Source: Flavihumibacter fluminis (GTDB lineage Bacteria; Bacteroidota; Bacteroidia; Chitinophagales; Chitinophagaceae). Taken from it: a stretch of DNA of 64,000 nt. A model generated the notes under the pieces. That model saw only the letters and a list, made by a program, of their open reading frames with translations. It made no database searches and was not told where the DNA came from. Below are positions 27,647-36,726 of this stretch, piece by piece. The translations under genes were made by a program, and so were the position numbers. The stretch covers positions 62,001-126,000 of the forward strand of contig NZ_JAKEVY010000006.1 in assembly GCF_021491375.1 (NCBI RefSeq), read 5' to 3'. The stretch's first letter is position 1. Each line of letters opens with the position of its first letter.

Positions 27647-28782
27647 TATTTGCTAACTCCGACTTTATAAACCGTTTCTGTATAATATTTTTTTCCGGGC
27701 TCCAAGATGGTGGAAGGGAATTCCTTTTTATTGGGAGAATCCGGGAAGTGCTGGGTTTCCAGGCATAGGGCGGTATGCAATTGAACCGGTGTTCCGGTAT
27801 GATTAGAGAATTTCCCGTCCAGGAAATTACCGCTGTAAAACTGAACACCGGGTTCGGTTGTCCAGACTTCGAGGAATCGCCCGCTTACCGGCTCAGTAAG
27901 GTGAGCTACTTTTCTTAAGGAACCATCCGCATTGTTCAATACATAGTTGTGATCATATCCTCCCGGAACAGAATCAATGCGACTGCCAATGGGCATGGGG
28001 CTTCTGAAATCAAAAGGCGTTCCGGCCACCTGCCTGATTTCTCCGGTGGGGATCAGTCCGTTGTCTACCGGCGTATACGCATCCGCGTTCAATTGCAACT
28101 GGTGATTGAAGATGGGTTCTTTTGTATCACCCGTGAGATTGAAATAACTGTGATTGGTCAGGTTAACCGGGGTTGCCTGATCAGTGGTCGCTTCATATTG
28201 AATCTTCAGGCCATCCTCTTCGGTTAGGGTATAGGTAACCGTTACCTGCAGATTTCCCGGATAGCCTTCTTCTCCATCCTTACTCAGGTAAGAGAGTTTG
28301 AGAGAAGGAAGGGAGTCAACAACCGGGGCAGCAGTCCAGATTACTTTATCAAATCCCACCACTCCACCATGCAGGTGATTGGCTCCATTATTAGTAGCGA
28401 GGGTATAGTTTTTATTACCAATGCTGAATTTGCCTGCACCAATCCGATTACCATAGCGGCCGATGATAGAACCAAAATAAGGGTGCGACAGCAAATAGGG
28501 TTCAATGCTATCAAACCCGACTACAACACTGGCAACGGAGTCGTTTTTATCTTTCGCCAGGAAGGAAGTAACAATACCACCATAGTTAGTGATGGTAACC
28601 ACAGTACCCTTTGAATTCCGAAGGGTGTACAAGTCTACAGGCTGGCCATTGGCGGCTCCCCAGGCCTGTTTACTGATTCCGGCCTGCGGTTTTGCAGGCT
28701 GTTCTTCTTTGCTTTCGTTGTTACAGGCTGCACTGCCCATACTCAGGGCGGCTGCGGTTGCAAGTATGCTCATCCATTTCAT
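27646..28782 (-). CDS. galM: Aldose 1-epimerase (mutarotase), lipoprotein
   Basis: A 378-residue galactose-mutarotase-family enzyme with an N-terminal signal and likely lipobox GSAAC (Cys20), so it acts outside the cytoplasm. Family parts are SIIGRYGNRIGAGKF, NGANHLHGG with the catalytic-type His, TNHSYFNL and, near the C-terminus, GVQFYSGNFLDG. It interconverts anomers of the sugar released by the GH51 enzymes encoded upstream before uptake by the symporter. It is 35 bases downstream of the second GH51 gene. Confidence 0.93.
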   Translation of the reverse strand: MKWMSILATAAALSMGSAACNNESKEEQPAKPQAGISKQAWGAANGQPVDLYTLRNSKGTVVTITNYGGIVTSFLAKDKNDSVASVVVGFDSIEPYLLSHPYFGSIIGRYGNRIGAGKFSIGNKNYTLATNNGANHLHGGVVGFDKVIWTAAPVVDSLPSLKLSYLSKDGEEGYPGNLQVTVTYTLTEEDGLKIQYEATTDQATPVNLTNHSYFNLTGDTKEPIFNHQLQLNADAYTPVDNGLIPTGEIRQVAGTPFDFRSPMPIGSRIDSVPGGYDHNYVLNNADGSLRKVAHLTEPVSGRFLEVWTTEPGVQFYSGNFLDGKFSNHTGTPVQLHTALCLETQHFPDSPNKKEFPSTILEPGKKYYTETVYKVGVSK

Positions 28783-28817
28783 ATTAGTGGTGCTGAATTT
28801 TGTTCAGTAAAATAGGC

Positions 28818-30788
28818 TTATTTCATGGGAATTCTCCACACCGTTAGTGTTCTGGCGGGAAGATTGGCTTTCCATGCCTTCTTAGGAAGAGGAAGACTGC
28901 TTACCTGCGGAGCCACCTGCCGTGGCGCGCTGATCGAGTTGGCAGCCTGCAGTGAATCTGCCTGCAACTGCATCGCCTGGATAGTTCCCTTCCCGGGCTT
29001 TTTTCCTTTCAATTGCAGGGGCAGTTCTACAGCAGCATCACCTGCATTGACCATTTTGAGTACCAGTTCCTTTTTTGCATCATCCCATACAGCTGAAACA
29101 TAGAGACTGTCCTGACCGGCCAGCGGCTTACCAGCCTGCAATGCCTTCACCACATGCGTTCCCCTGTTGGTTGAAAAAAGTTGCTGTACATAGTAACTGG
29201 GCGTTCCATAGGAATTGAGATTGTCCACCCAGATCAGATCAGGTGTCCATTGCCAGCCTTCCAGATGCGCAAAGAGTGGCGCGTAGGAAGCCATTCTCAC
29301 AATATCCGAATTGCGTTCAAGTCCGGTCATGAAAGCTGCTTCTGAAAGTGCAGCCAGCCAGTTGTTGCGCACCAGGCCATTGGAGATGCCTTCCACATGG
29401 GAAGCGTATTCGCCGGCAAAGATTTTGGGGCCCTTGCGATCGTAGTTATCATATCGGTTTGCATTGCCCAGGAACCACTCCGGTTTACGGTAATAATGTT
29501 CATCAATCAGATCCGCTTTCATGGCTCGTAATTCCTTATCCAGGTAGTCAAACAAGGGGCCATTGGAAAAAGGTCCGGCACTACTGATCAGCTGGATATC
29601 CGGGTAACGCGCTTTGAGTGCTTTGGTGAATACCTGCAATCGCTCCACGTATTGTGGTCCCCAGTTTTCATTTCCCACGCCCAGGTATTTTAAGTTGAAG
29701 GGGGCAGGGTGACCCATATCCGCGCGCAGTTTCCCCCATTTCGTGGAAACATCGCCGTTAGCGAATTCAATCAGGTCAAGTGCGTCCTGCACATATTCAT
29801 CCAGTTGATCCAACGGTACCAGTTCCCCGGTATTAAACTGGCAGGCCATACCGCAGTTCAGAATAGGAAGAGGCTCTGAGCCCAGGTCTTCCGCCAATTG
29901 GAAATATTCAAAGAAACCGAGACCAAAGGATTGAAAATAATCAGGAGCCGAACGATGCGCGAATTCCGTATTCCAGCGGTTGATGATCACCTGGCGCTCT
30001 TCGAGGGGGCCTACTGTTTTTTTCCACTGGTAGCGGGTACTCAATTCATGACCTTCTACAATACAGCCACCGGGGAAGCGGACAAATCCAGGTTTCAGAT
30101 CTGCCAACTTTTGCACCATATCTGCCCGGAGTCCGCCTTTACGACCTTTCCAGGTATCGGATGGAAAAAGGGAGATCATATCGAGATCAAGTTGTCCATC
30201 CCCTTCCATCCAGCAGCGAAATTTTCCTTTGGGTACAGTGGCGGAGGAGAGCAGGCTGGCTTCAACTTTTTGCCATTCATCCGAAGCAGTCAGTTGAAGC
30301 TTGGTAGTACCAACAACCTGTTCCTGTTCATTCAGCAGTTCCAGTTGCAGGGTGATTGGTTTCCCTTCGAGGCGGTACCAGGTGGAGAAATCGTACCGCA
30401 GGTTTTGCTTCAGTCCCATGCCGCGGAAGCCTTCATTTTCCAGGCCGATAGCACCGGCCCCGGCATTTTTTACTTCCACTCTCAGGAACCTTGGATTACG
30501 TTCTGCCTGCAGGCCCCGATTGATAATCCGGAAACCTCCTTCCTGTTTCAGGGTACCGATGGTTTTCCAACCCATCAGGGGTTTGTAAAATTCAAAGGAC
30601 CTGTTTTTGATGAGTTCGGCATAGATGCCACCATCTGCTCCCAGGTTGATATCTTCAAAGAAAACACCCCACATGGTTGGTGCAATCTCATCTTTCAGGT
30701 TGGTCAAATCAATCTGCAGGGGTTGTTGTTCCTGCGCAACCAGCGTAGAACCGGTGAGCACAAGGCCCGTCAGCAAGGATTTCCACAT
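28818..30788 (-). CDS. Secreted GH51 alpha-L-arabinofuranosidase with CBM4-like N-terminal domain
   Basis: A 656-residue secreted enzyme. The ATG at 30788 (MWKSLLTGLVLTGSTLVAQ) is used because it begins the signal peptide; an in-frame TTG lies at 30797. Residues about 60-200 form a carbohydrate-binding-like sandwich inserted before the catalytic barrel. The acid/base Glu is in LGVGNENWGPQ and the nucleophile Glu in IFAGEYASH. It would release arabinofuranose from arabinan or arabinoxylan side chains. It follows the other GH51 gene by nine bases, and the two differ enough to suggest different linkage preference. Confidence 0.93.
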   Translation of the reverse strand: MWKSLLTGLVLTGSTLVAQEQQPLQIDLTNLKDEIAPTMWGVFFEDINLGADGGIYAELIKNRSFEFYKPLMGWKTIGTLKQEGGFRIINRGLQAERNPRFLRVEVKNAGAGAIGLENEGFRGMGLKQNLRYDFSTWYRLEGKPITLQLELLNEQEQVVGTTKLQLTASDEWQKVEASLLSSATVPKGKFRCWMEGDGQLDLDMISLFPSDTWKGRKGGLRADMVQKLADLKPGFVRFPGGCIVEGHELSTRYQWKKTVGPLEERQVIINRWNTEFAHRSAPDYFQSFGLGFFEYFQLAEDLGSEPLPILNCGMACQFNTGELVPLDQLDEYVQDALDLIEFANGDVSTKWGKLRADMGHPAPFNLKYLGVGNENWGPQYVERLQVFTKALKARYPDIQLISSAGPFSNGPLFDYLDKELRAMKADLIDEHYYRKPEWFLGNANRYDNYDRKGPKIFAGEYASHVEGISNGLVRNNWLAALSEAAFMTGLERNSDIVRMASYAPLFAHLEGWQWTPDLIWVDNLNSYGTPSYYVQQLFSTNRGTHVVKALQAGKPLAGQDSLYVSAVWDDAKKELVLKMVNAGDAAVELPLQLKGKKPGKGTIQAMQLQADSLQAANSISAPRQVAPQVSSLPLPKKAWKANLPARTLTVWRIPMK

Positions 30789-30797
30789 AGCGGTCAA

Positions 30798-32360
30798 TTA
30801 TTGAAGTTCAAGTACAATCACGGAAGCCGCGGGTAATTGAAGACTCAGTTGTTTATCTTTTAGTTTGGCATCATTGAATGCCCGGGGTTTTACCTTCTCT
30901 GGTTGTTCGAAACTGTTATGATCCTTCAGACTTGCTGATTGCAGGATTCGTCCGCTTACAGATTTCATAGCCTTACCGAGATCCAGTTGTACCGTATGAA
31001 TTTTGGAAGGATCCATATTCACCAGGGAGATATGTGTTTTGCCGGCTTTGTCTACAGATGCTGATATGGATACCGCAGGCAGACTGTCCTTCCCCCGAAT
31101 GAACAAGGGAGCTTTGAAATCCACCGGTATCAGTTTTGCATCCTGGTGAACATTGTACATTTCCATTACATGGTAGGTAGGTGTCAGTAGCAATTTTTCT
31201 TTGTCTGTCAGGATCACTGCCTGTAATACGTTGATGGTCTGGGCCAGGTTAGCCATCCTTACCCGGTCCGCATGATTATTGAAAATATTAAGCGTGATAC
31301 CGGCCACCATGGCATCGCGCATGGTATTTTGCTGTTGCAGGAAACCGGGATTGGTACCAGGAAGCGGATCATACCAGGCTCCCCACTCATCAACAACCAG
31401 CGCTACCTTTTTCTTCGGATCGTATTTATCCATGATTTTGCTATGCTCCCGTACCAGCTCTTCCATCTGCCAGGTTACCCGCATATTGGCAGCATATTCT
31501 TCTTCATTGAATTCGAGGGAAGAACCTTTTTTGTTCCAGTCGACCACTGCATAATGATGCAAGGCTACTCCTTCGAGCAGGTTCAGGGGAATATTTTTCA
31601 TCAGGACTTCCGTCCATTTGTAATCACCGGAACTTGCTCCTGAAGCGATCCGGAAAATTTTGGAACTATTGCCCCAATCCGACATGAACGTTGCATACTT
31701 GCGGTATTCATTGGCATAGTACTCCGGAGTCATGTGACCACCGCAACCCCAGGCCTCATTGCCCACGCCCCAGTAGCGCACATTCCAGGGTTTGTCCCTG
31801 CCATTTTCTCTGCGCCATTTACTCATGGGGCTCACACCATTAAAGTTTACATACTGCACCCAGTCGGCCAGTTCCTGCACTGTTCCGCTTCCAATATTTC
31901 CTGCCAGGTAAGGTTCTGCTCCGATGCGCTCACAGAGATTCAGAAAATCATGCGTACCGAAACTGTTGTCTTCGGTTACTCCCCCCCACCATTGGTTCAC
32001 AATCGTGGGACGTTTTTCTTTGGGTCCTACCCCATCTTTCCAATGATAGGTATCGGCAAAGCAGCCACCGGGCCAGCGCAGGTTGGGGATTTTTAATTTT
32101 TTCAGTGCTTCGATCACATCATTGCGAACCCCTTCCGTATGGGGAACCAGGGTAGATTTTTCACCCACATAAAAACCACCGTAAATACAGGTGCCAAGAT
32201 GCTCCGCGAAATGACCATAGATATGTTTATCAATAACCGGAGCTTCAGGCGAGGGTTGCAAACGAACATTGATGGTTTGCGCCTGGAGGGTTGTCATCCC
32301 CATAGATAAAAGAAAAACAGGCAGCAGCTGACGGCTGAAAGCAGTTGATAAAAAAGACAT
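30798..32360 (-). CDS. Secreted GH51 alpha-L-arabinofuranosidase
   Basis: A 520-residue secreted arabinofuranosidase without the additional binding domain. The start is the ATG at 32360 (MSFLSTAFSRQLLPVF, signal peptide ending near LQAQ), not the TTG six bases upstream. Signatures are IYGHFAEHLGTCIYGG, NLRWPGGCFADTYHW, acid/base Glu in WGVGNEAWGCGG and nucleophile Glu in LVVDEWGAWYD. It heads the operon GH51-GH51-galM-HAD. An operator-like palindrome covers its leader. Confidence 0.95.
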   Translation of the reverse strand: MSFLSTAFSRQLLPVFLLSMGMTTLQAQTINVRLQPSPEAPVIDKHIYGHFAEHLGTCIYGGFYVGEKSTLVPHTEGVRNDVIEALKKLKIPNLRWPGGCFADTYHWKDGVGPKEKRPTIVNQWWGGVTEDNSFGTHDFLNLCERIGAEPYLAGNIGSGTVQELADWVQYVNFNGVSPMSKWRRENGRDKPWNVRYWGVGNEAWGCGGHMTPEYYANEYRKYATFMSDWGNSSKIFRIASGASSGDYKWTEVLMKNIPLNLLEGVALHHYAVVDWNKKGSSLEFNEEEYAANMRVTWQMEELVREHSKIMDKYDPKKKVALVVDEWGAWYDPLPGTNPGFLQQQNTMRDAMVAGITLNIFNNHADRVRMANLAQTINVLQAVILTDKEKLLLTPTYHVMEMYNVHQDAKLIPVDFKAPLFIRGKDSLPAVSISASVDKAGKTHISLVNMDPSKIHTVQLDLGKAMKSVSGRILQSASLKDHNSFEQPEKVKPRAFNDAKLKDKQLSLQLPAASVIVLELQ

Positions 32361-32378
32361 AGGCAAACAATTCTGGTA

Positions 32379-32401
32379 TTAAATGTACAATATACACTTT
32401 T
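32379..32401. promoter_or_regulatory. Probable AraR operator upstream of the GH51 operon
   Basis: A 23-bp element beginning TTAAATGT (32379-32386) and containing ATACACTT (32392-32399), the same two blocks and spacing as the site before araB. It lies 18 bases before the GH51 start codon. A minus-strand AATCTTTG at 32421-32414 resembles a -7 box just upstream of it, so bound protein would block the start of transcription. Confidence 0.7.
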
Positions 32402-32448
32402 AAAAATATCCGACAAAGATTTTTGTGGCCTCCCTGTATCTTTACGGC

Positions 32449-33867
32449 ATGATGGCTCCCATGCGATTGTCAGAACTGAATGAACTCATCCGGCTCACGC
32501 TTCAGGAAAGTTTTGCCTGGCAGCGATTCTGGGTAGTGGCAGAGATAACCAACCATACCTATTATGGTCACAAGGGCTTTCATTACTTCGATTTGGTGGA
32601 AACAGAAGAGCCGGTAGCACCTACTACCCGGATGCCGAGGAAATCAAAAACCGCTAATTCACTGACCGCCAAAATTGCAGGCGTTGCCTGGCGGGAAGGG
32701 GCTATTCGTATCCGGGCATTTGAACAGGAAACCGGGCAGGTTTTCGGCAATGAGTTACAGGTATTGATTGAGGTGTCGGTGGATTATCATCCTGTCTATG
32801 GATTGAAACTGACGCTGCTCGACATTGATAGCCGGTTTACCCTGGGACAACTCGAACAAAAAAAGCAGGCAACCATTCAGCGATTGCTGTTGGAATGTCC
32901 GGATTTTGTTTGGGAGCAGGAGGGACTGCTGCAATCAGCCAACAAAGAACTTTATCTGCCGCCCGTGATACAGCGGATTGCTGTAGTGAGTTCCAAAAAC
33001 GCGGCCGGTTATGAAGACTTCCTGCACAGCCTGGATACTAATTCCTTTGGCTACAAATTTGAGATCCATCCCTTCTATGCGACGGTTCAGGGTGAGCAGC
33101 ATGCCCTGGAACTGGCTGCCACTATTAGTGCCATTGAAACAAGGGCACTTGAACTGGAACAGGATTTTGATGCGGTGATATTGATTCGAGGCGGGGGCGC
33201 GGCTACGGACTTACTGATCTTTGACCAGTTTGAAGTGGCGGAAGCGATAGCAGCCTGCCCTTTTCCGGTTTTTACAGGAATCGGGCATCAGAAAAATGAG
33301 ACCATTGCGGATCTCCTGGCTCATACCGCATTCAAAACACCCACCAAAGTGGCTGAATTTATTATAGAGCGGAACCGCGGATTTGAAACAGGCCTGTTTA
33401 CAACGCTGCACCAGGTGCAGCTATTAAGCAGGCAACTGTTAGCAGAACATTTTTCGTTTCTGGACCGGGTCCGGTTCTCCCTAAGTTACCGGACCCAGGA
33501 GCTACTCAACCAGGAAAAACAACAGATCCGGGAAATGAATGCACTGGTTCGAAGGCAACCACTGCGACTGCTCAGTAATCAGCAGCTGCTTTTGCAGGAA
33601 GTGAAAACCAGTCTGCAGGTAAACACGACAGGGTATATCCGGACCCGGGAAAAAGACCTTGCCCATCTGTTGCGCCTTTTCCGGATGTCCTCGCCTGAAA
33701 AATTACTGGCCCGGGGATTTGCCCTGGTGGTCAAAGATGGTAAGGTGCAGGCCAATGCCACAGACATTCATCCGGAAGACAAGATTCAAATCTTAATTGC
33801 CGGCACTCAACTGGATGCTGCCGTGAAACATAAAAAAGAATATGATGGAGACCCCTTTAACCTATGA
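32449..33867 (+). CDS. xseA: Exodeoxyribonuclease VII large subunit
   Basis: A protein of about 472 residues that degrades single-stranded DNA with XseB in DNA repair. It has an N-terminal OB-fold (LNELIRLTLQESFAWQRFWVVAEI), the catalytic middle with VVSSKNAAGYEDF, ILIRGGGAATDLLIFD and FTGIGHQKNETI, and a long helical region before the C-terminal GFALVVKDGK segment. Several ATGs lie close together (32449, 32452, 32461); a GTG at 32425 is less likely. A TATCTTTA (32437-32444) resembles a -7 box and would favour the 32461 start. It overlaps xseB by 26 bases. Confidence 0.95.
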   Translation: MMAPMRLSELNELIRLTLQESFAWQRFWVVAEITNHTYYGHKGFHYFDLVETEEPVAPTTRMPRKSKTANSLTAKIAGVAWREGAIRIRAFEQETGQVFGNELQVLIEVSVDYHPVYGLKLTLLDIDSRFTLGQLEQKKQATIQRLLLECPDFVWEQEGLLQSANKELYLPPVIQRIAVVSSKNAAGYEDFLHSLDTNSFGYKFEIHPFYATVQGEQHALELAATISAIETRALELEQDFDAVILIRGGGAATDLLIFDQFEVAEAIAACPFPVFTGIGHQKNETIADLLAHTAFKTPTKVAEFIIERNRGFETGLFTTLHQVQLLSRQLLAEHFSFLDRVRFSLSYRTQELLNQEKQQIREMNALVRRQPLRLLSNQQLLLQEVKTSLQVNTTGYIRTREKDLAHLLRLFRMSSPEKLLARGFALVVKDGKVQANATDIHPEDKIQILIAGTQLDAAVKHKKEYDGDPFNL

Positions 33868-34039
33868 ATCCGCCTATGCGGAGCTGCAGGAAATTGTGAC
33901 TGCGCTGGAAAATGAAACTATTTCAGTGGATGAGCTGGCACTCAAAGTCAAAAGAGCCACACAGCTGGTAGCCTTCTGCCAGGAAAAACTCAAATCCACC
34001 GAAACCGAGCTGGACAAGATCATCAAAACTCCGGAGTAA
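33842..34039 (+). CDS. xseB: Exodeoxyribonuclease VII small subunit
   Basis: A 65-residue helical hairpin protein that binds the XseA tail. LTYESAYAELQEIVTALENE, SVDELALKVKRA and FCQEKL are characteristic. The start is ATG 33842 or the adjacent ATG 33845, both inside the end of xseA, so translation is coupled. It ends two bases before the convergent mutarotase gene. Confidence 0.95.
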   Translation: MMETPLTYESAYAELQEIVTALENETISVDELALKVKRATQLVAFCQEKLKSTETELDKIIKTPE

Positions 34040-34041
34040 GC

Positions 34042-34377
34042 TTAGCTGTTCAGCGCGAAGATCTGCTCCATGGGAACCCATTTCTGGTTGGGAGCTGCCC
34101 AGGGCAGGCGCTGCTGGAAGGTATCCATCAGCTGTTCCCATTCCACTACTTTCGGATTGGTTGCATCAGCTGCAGCTTTGGCTGCACCATCAAAGGTCGC
34201 ACTCACTTCCATGATCATAAAAAGCCGGTTTCCGGTACGGTATATCTGCATATCCAGGATGCCCGCCTCCCGTATGGAAGCCAGGATTTCGGGCCATACA
34301 GCACGGTGGTAGGCTTCATATTGTGCAATCAGTTCAGGATCTTCCTTTAAATCAAGTGCCAAACAATATCGTTGCAT
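34042..34377 (-). CDS. L-rhamnose/L-fucose mutarotase family protein
   Basis: A 111-residue small alpha/beta-barrel sugar mutarotase of the RhaM family (DUF718). Diagnostic parts are the N-terminal YCLALDLKEDPELI, the His in YEAYHRAVWPEI, ILDMQIYRTGNRLFMIMEV and VVEWEQLMDTFQQ. It interconverts anomers of 6-deoxy sugars. It is a single gene, convergent with xseB and not in an operon, although GH78 and GH29 genes elsewhere in the window could supply rhamnose and fucose. Confidence 0.88.
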   Translation of the reverse strand: MQRYCLALDLKEDPELIAQYEAYHRAVWPEILASIREAGILDMQIYRTGNRLFMIMEVSATFDGAAKAAADATNPKVVEWEQLMDTFQQRLPWAAPNQKWVPMEQIFALNS

Positions 34378-34510
34378 AACTACATGAATATTTGCACCAA
34401 TTTAGCCATCCCTGCAGGAATTCCACTGCCTGAATTTTATCCGTTTTTCCCCTTCAGCAGGAGTTGGTAACTTCCGGCTGAACAACCAAACACTTATCAA
34501 TCTATCCATC

Positions 34511-36094
34511 ATGTTTAGCCGAAAACAAATCCTGATCGCCTTTATTTTGTCACTATCCCTGGGCAAATTCAGCCCTTTAGCCGCGCAGGACTATGATATT
34601 CTATTGCTGAATGGGCGAATCATCAATGGAGCCGGAAATGCCTGGTTTTATGGCGATCTGGGTATCAAAGCCGGAAAGATCGCGGCCATCGGTCAGCTAA
34701 AAAACAAAACTGCCACTAAAACAATAGATGTGGAGAACCGGGTGATTGCCCCCGGGTTTATTGATGTACACGGACATATTGAAGGCAGTATATTTCGCCG
34801 CCCAACCGCGGATAATTTTATTTACGACGGCGTTACCACCATCATAACAGGCAATTGCGGTTCTGCCTCAGATGATCTCGCGGATTTTTTCAGGAAACTG
34901 GACAGTGCGCGGGTATCCATCAATGTGGCCTCCCTGGCCGGGCATAATACCATTCGCCGGCAGGCGGTGGGACTGGAAAACCTTCCTATAACAGAGATGC
35001 ACCAGCGAAAAATGGACAGCCTGATGGCAAAAGCCATGCAGGATGGAGCAGTAGGACTTTCAACCGGATTAATCTACCTGCCGGGCATGTATGCGCAGAC
35101 CAGTGAAGTGGTGAGCCTGGCAAAAGTAGCAGCAACCTATGGAGGTGTGTATGCTTCCCATATCCGGAGTGAAGGAGGCAAAGTGGCGGAAGCCATTGAT
35201 GAAGCAATTGAAATTGGGCGCCAGGCAAAACTTCCGGTGCAGATATCCCATTTTAAAGTAGCGGGCCGCGCCAACTGGGGTCGATCCACCGAAACACTGG
35301 GTTATATCAAAAAAGCCAGGGAAGAAGGATATGATGTTACCATTGATCAATATCCCTATACCGCCAGCAGTACCAACCTGAATACACAATTACCGGACTG
35401 GGCGCAATCGGGCGGATTGGATTCCATCCGGAAGCGCTTATCCGACCCTGTTATAAAAGCCAGGATTGAAAAGGAAATGCAGGCAAATCTGAAGAGAAAC
35501 AACTACCCGAATTATTCCTATGCAGTGGTTGCGCGTCACGAGGCAGACAGCAGTTATAATGGCAAATCCATCACGGAGATCAATCAGCTCAAGGGCAGAA
35601 AAAATAAAGTAAAAGAAGAAATCAAAACCGTACTGGAGCTGATCCATGCAGGTGGTGCCCAGATGGTATATCACAGTATGAATGAAAACGATCTGCGTTA
35701 TTTCATGGCCTATCCTCACAATATGATTGGCGCAGATGCAGGCGTTTCGGATGGTACCGGTATGCCCCACCCCCGCGGCTATGGAAGCAATGCACGTGTA
35801 CTGGGGAAATATGTGCGGGAAGAAAAAATCATCACACTGGAAGAAGCCATCCGTCGCATGACCTCTCTCGCAGCCCAGAAATTCAACCTTCCCTCACGTG
35901 GATTGTTACTGGAAGGAAAGGCGGCTGATATTGTTGTGTTTGATCCGGCTACTGTTACAGACAAAGCCAGCTTTACCCATCCGCATCAGTTTTCTGAAGG
36001 GTTTCAATGGATCCTGGTGAACGGTGAACTGGTCCTGGAAAATGGTAAACACACAGGAGCGAAAACTGGTCGCGTGTTGAGAAAAGGGGACTAA
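34511..36094 (+). CDS. Secreted D-aminoacylase (N-acyl-D-amino-acid deacylase)
   Basis: A 527-residue amidohydrolase with a signal peptide (cleavage near PLAAQ). It has LLNGRIINGAGNAWF, the metal motif DVHGHIEG, GNCGSAS with the metal-binding Cys, GLSTGLIYLPGMY, ASHIRSEGG, QISHFK and the C-terminal GKAADIVVFDP. It hydrolyses N-acyl-D-amino acids or related dipeptides outside the cytoplasm, perhaps using products of peptidoglycan or nonribosomal peptides. The alkB gene begins two bases after its stop. Confidence 0.92.
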   Translation: MFSRKQILIAFILSLSLGKFSPLAAQDYDILLLNGRIINGAGNAWFYGDLGIKAGKIAAIGQLKNKTATKTIDVENRVIAPGFIDVHGHIEGSIFRRPTADNFIYDGVTTIITGNCGSASDDLADFFRKLDSARVSINVASLAGHNTIRRQAVGLENLPITEMHQRKMDSLMAKAMQDGAVGLSTGLIYLPGMYAQTSEVVSLAKVAATYGGVYASHIRSEGGKVAEAIDEAIEIGRQAKLPVQISHFKVAGRANWGRSTETLGYIKKAREEGYDVTIDQYPYTASSTNLNTQLPDWAQSGGLDSIRKRLSDPVIKARIEKEMQANLKRNNYPNYSYAVVARHEADSSYNGKSITEINQLKGRKNKVKEEIKTVLELIHAGGAQMVYHSMNENDLRYFMAYPHNMIGADAGVSDGTGMPHPRGYGSNARVLGKYVREEKIITLEEAIRRMTSLAAQKFNLPSRGLLLEGKAADIVVFDPATVTDKASFTHPHQFSEGFQWILVNGELVLENGKHTGAKTGRVLRKGD

Positions 36095-36096
36095 CC

Positions 36097-36678
36097 ATGC
36101 AAAATTTATTGCCCAAAGACGGTGAAGTATATTATTACCCGGACTTCTTCACGAAAGAAGAAAGTGACCGGTTGTTTCAGGAACTCAAAACAAGGGTCAA
36201 CTGGAAACAGGAACCGATCAAAATCTTTGGCAGGGAAGTGATGCAGCCCCGCTTAACTGCCTGGTATGGGGATGATGATAAACCTTATTCTTACTCAGGA
36301 ATTACGATGCATCCGGAACCCTGGACTCCTGCGCTGGACCTGATAAAAAAACGAATAGAGGAATTATCCGGGATAAGGTTCACAAGCGCGCTGTTGAATT
36401 ATTACCGCAACCAGCAGGACAGTATGGGCTGGCACCGCGATAATGAAAAAGAACTGGGATCCAATCCAATCATTGGTTCAGTGTCCTTTGGCGAAGCCAG
36501 GGAATTTCAGTTCCGGCATTACTACGATAAAACACTCAAACAGGCCCTGTTGCTCACACATGGCTCCTTCCTGCTCATGAAAGGAAGTACCCAGCATTAC
36601 TGGGAGCATGCACTGCCAAAAAGAAGCAGGGTATTGGGAGGCAGGATCAATCTTACGTTCCGCAAAATTTACACCTGA
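36097..36678 (+). CDS. alkB: AlkB-like 2-oxoglutarate/Fe(II) dioxygenase
   Basis: A 193-residue DNA/RNA dealkylation enzyme of the AlkB family. Iron ligands are His and Asp in GWHRDNE and the distal His in HYWEHALP; the 2-oxoglutarate-binding Arg is in GRINLTFRKI. LLNYYRNQQDSM and PRLTAWYGDD match the AlkB nucleotide-recognition lid of ALKBH2/3-like members. Only two bases separate it from the D-aminoacylase stop, so it is co-transcribed, although no functional link is obvious. It is not a PhnY: the fold signature is that of AlkB. Confidence 0.93.
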   Translation: MQNLLPKDGEVYYYPDFFTKEESDRLFQELKTRVNWKQEPIKIFGREVMQPRLTAWYGDDDKPYSYSGITMHPEPWTPALDLIKKRIEELSGIRFTSALLNYYRNQQDSMGWHRDNEKELGSNPIIGSVSFGEAREFQFRHYYDKTLKQALLLTHGSFLLMKGSTQHYWEHALPKRSRVLGGRINLTFRKIYT

Positions 36679-36726
36679 CCTACCAAAACCCTGTTTCAGA
36701 AATGGTTTAATGGTGAATGGATCCGA

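Noticed and set aside
29898-30836. Plus-strand open frame opposite a GH51 gene
   Set aside because: Shadow frame; the minus strand shows a full GH51 enzyme with catalytic residues.
36097-36678. 2-oxoglutarate dioxygenase as a possible PhnY partner of PhnZ
   Set aside because: Motifs (PRLTAWYGDD, GWHRDNE, GRINLTFRKI) are those of AlkB, and it is 25 kb from phnZ.
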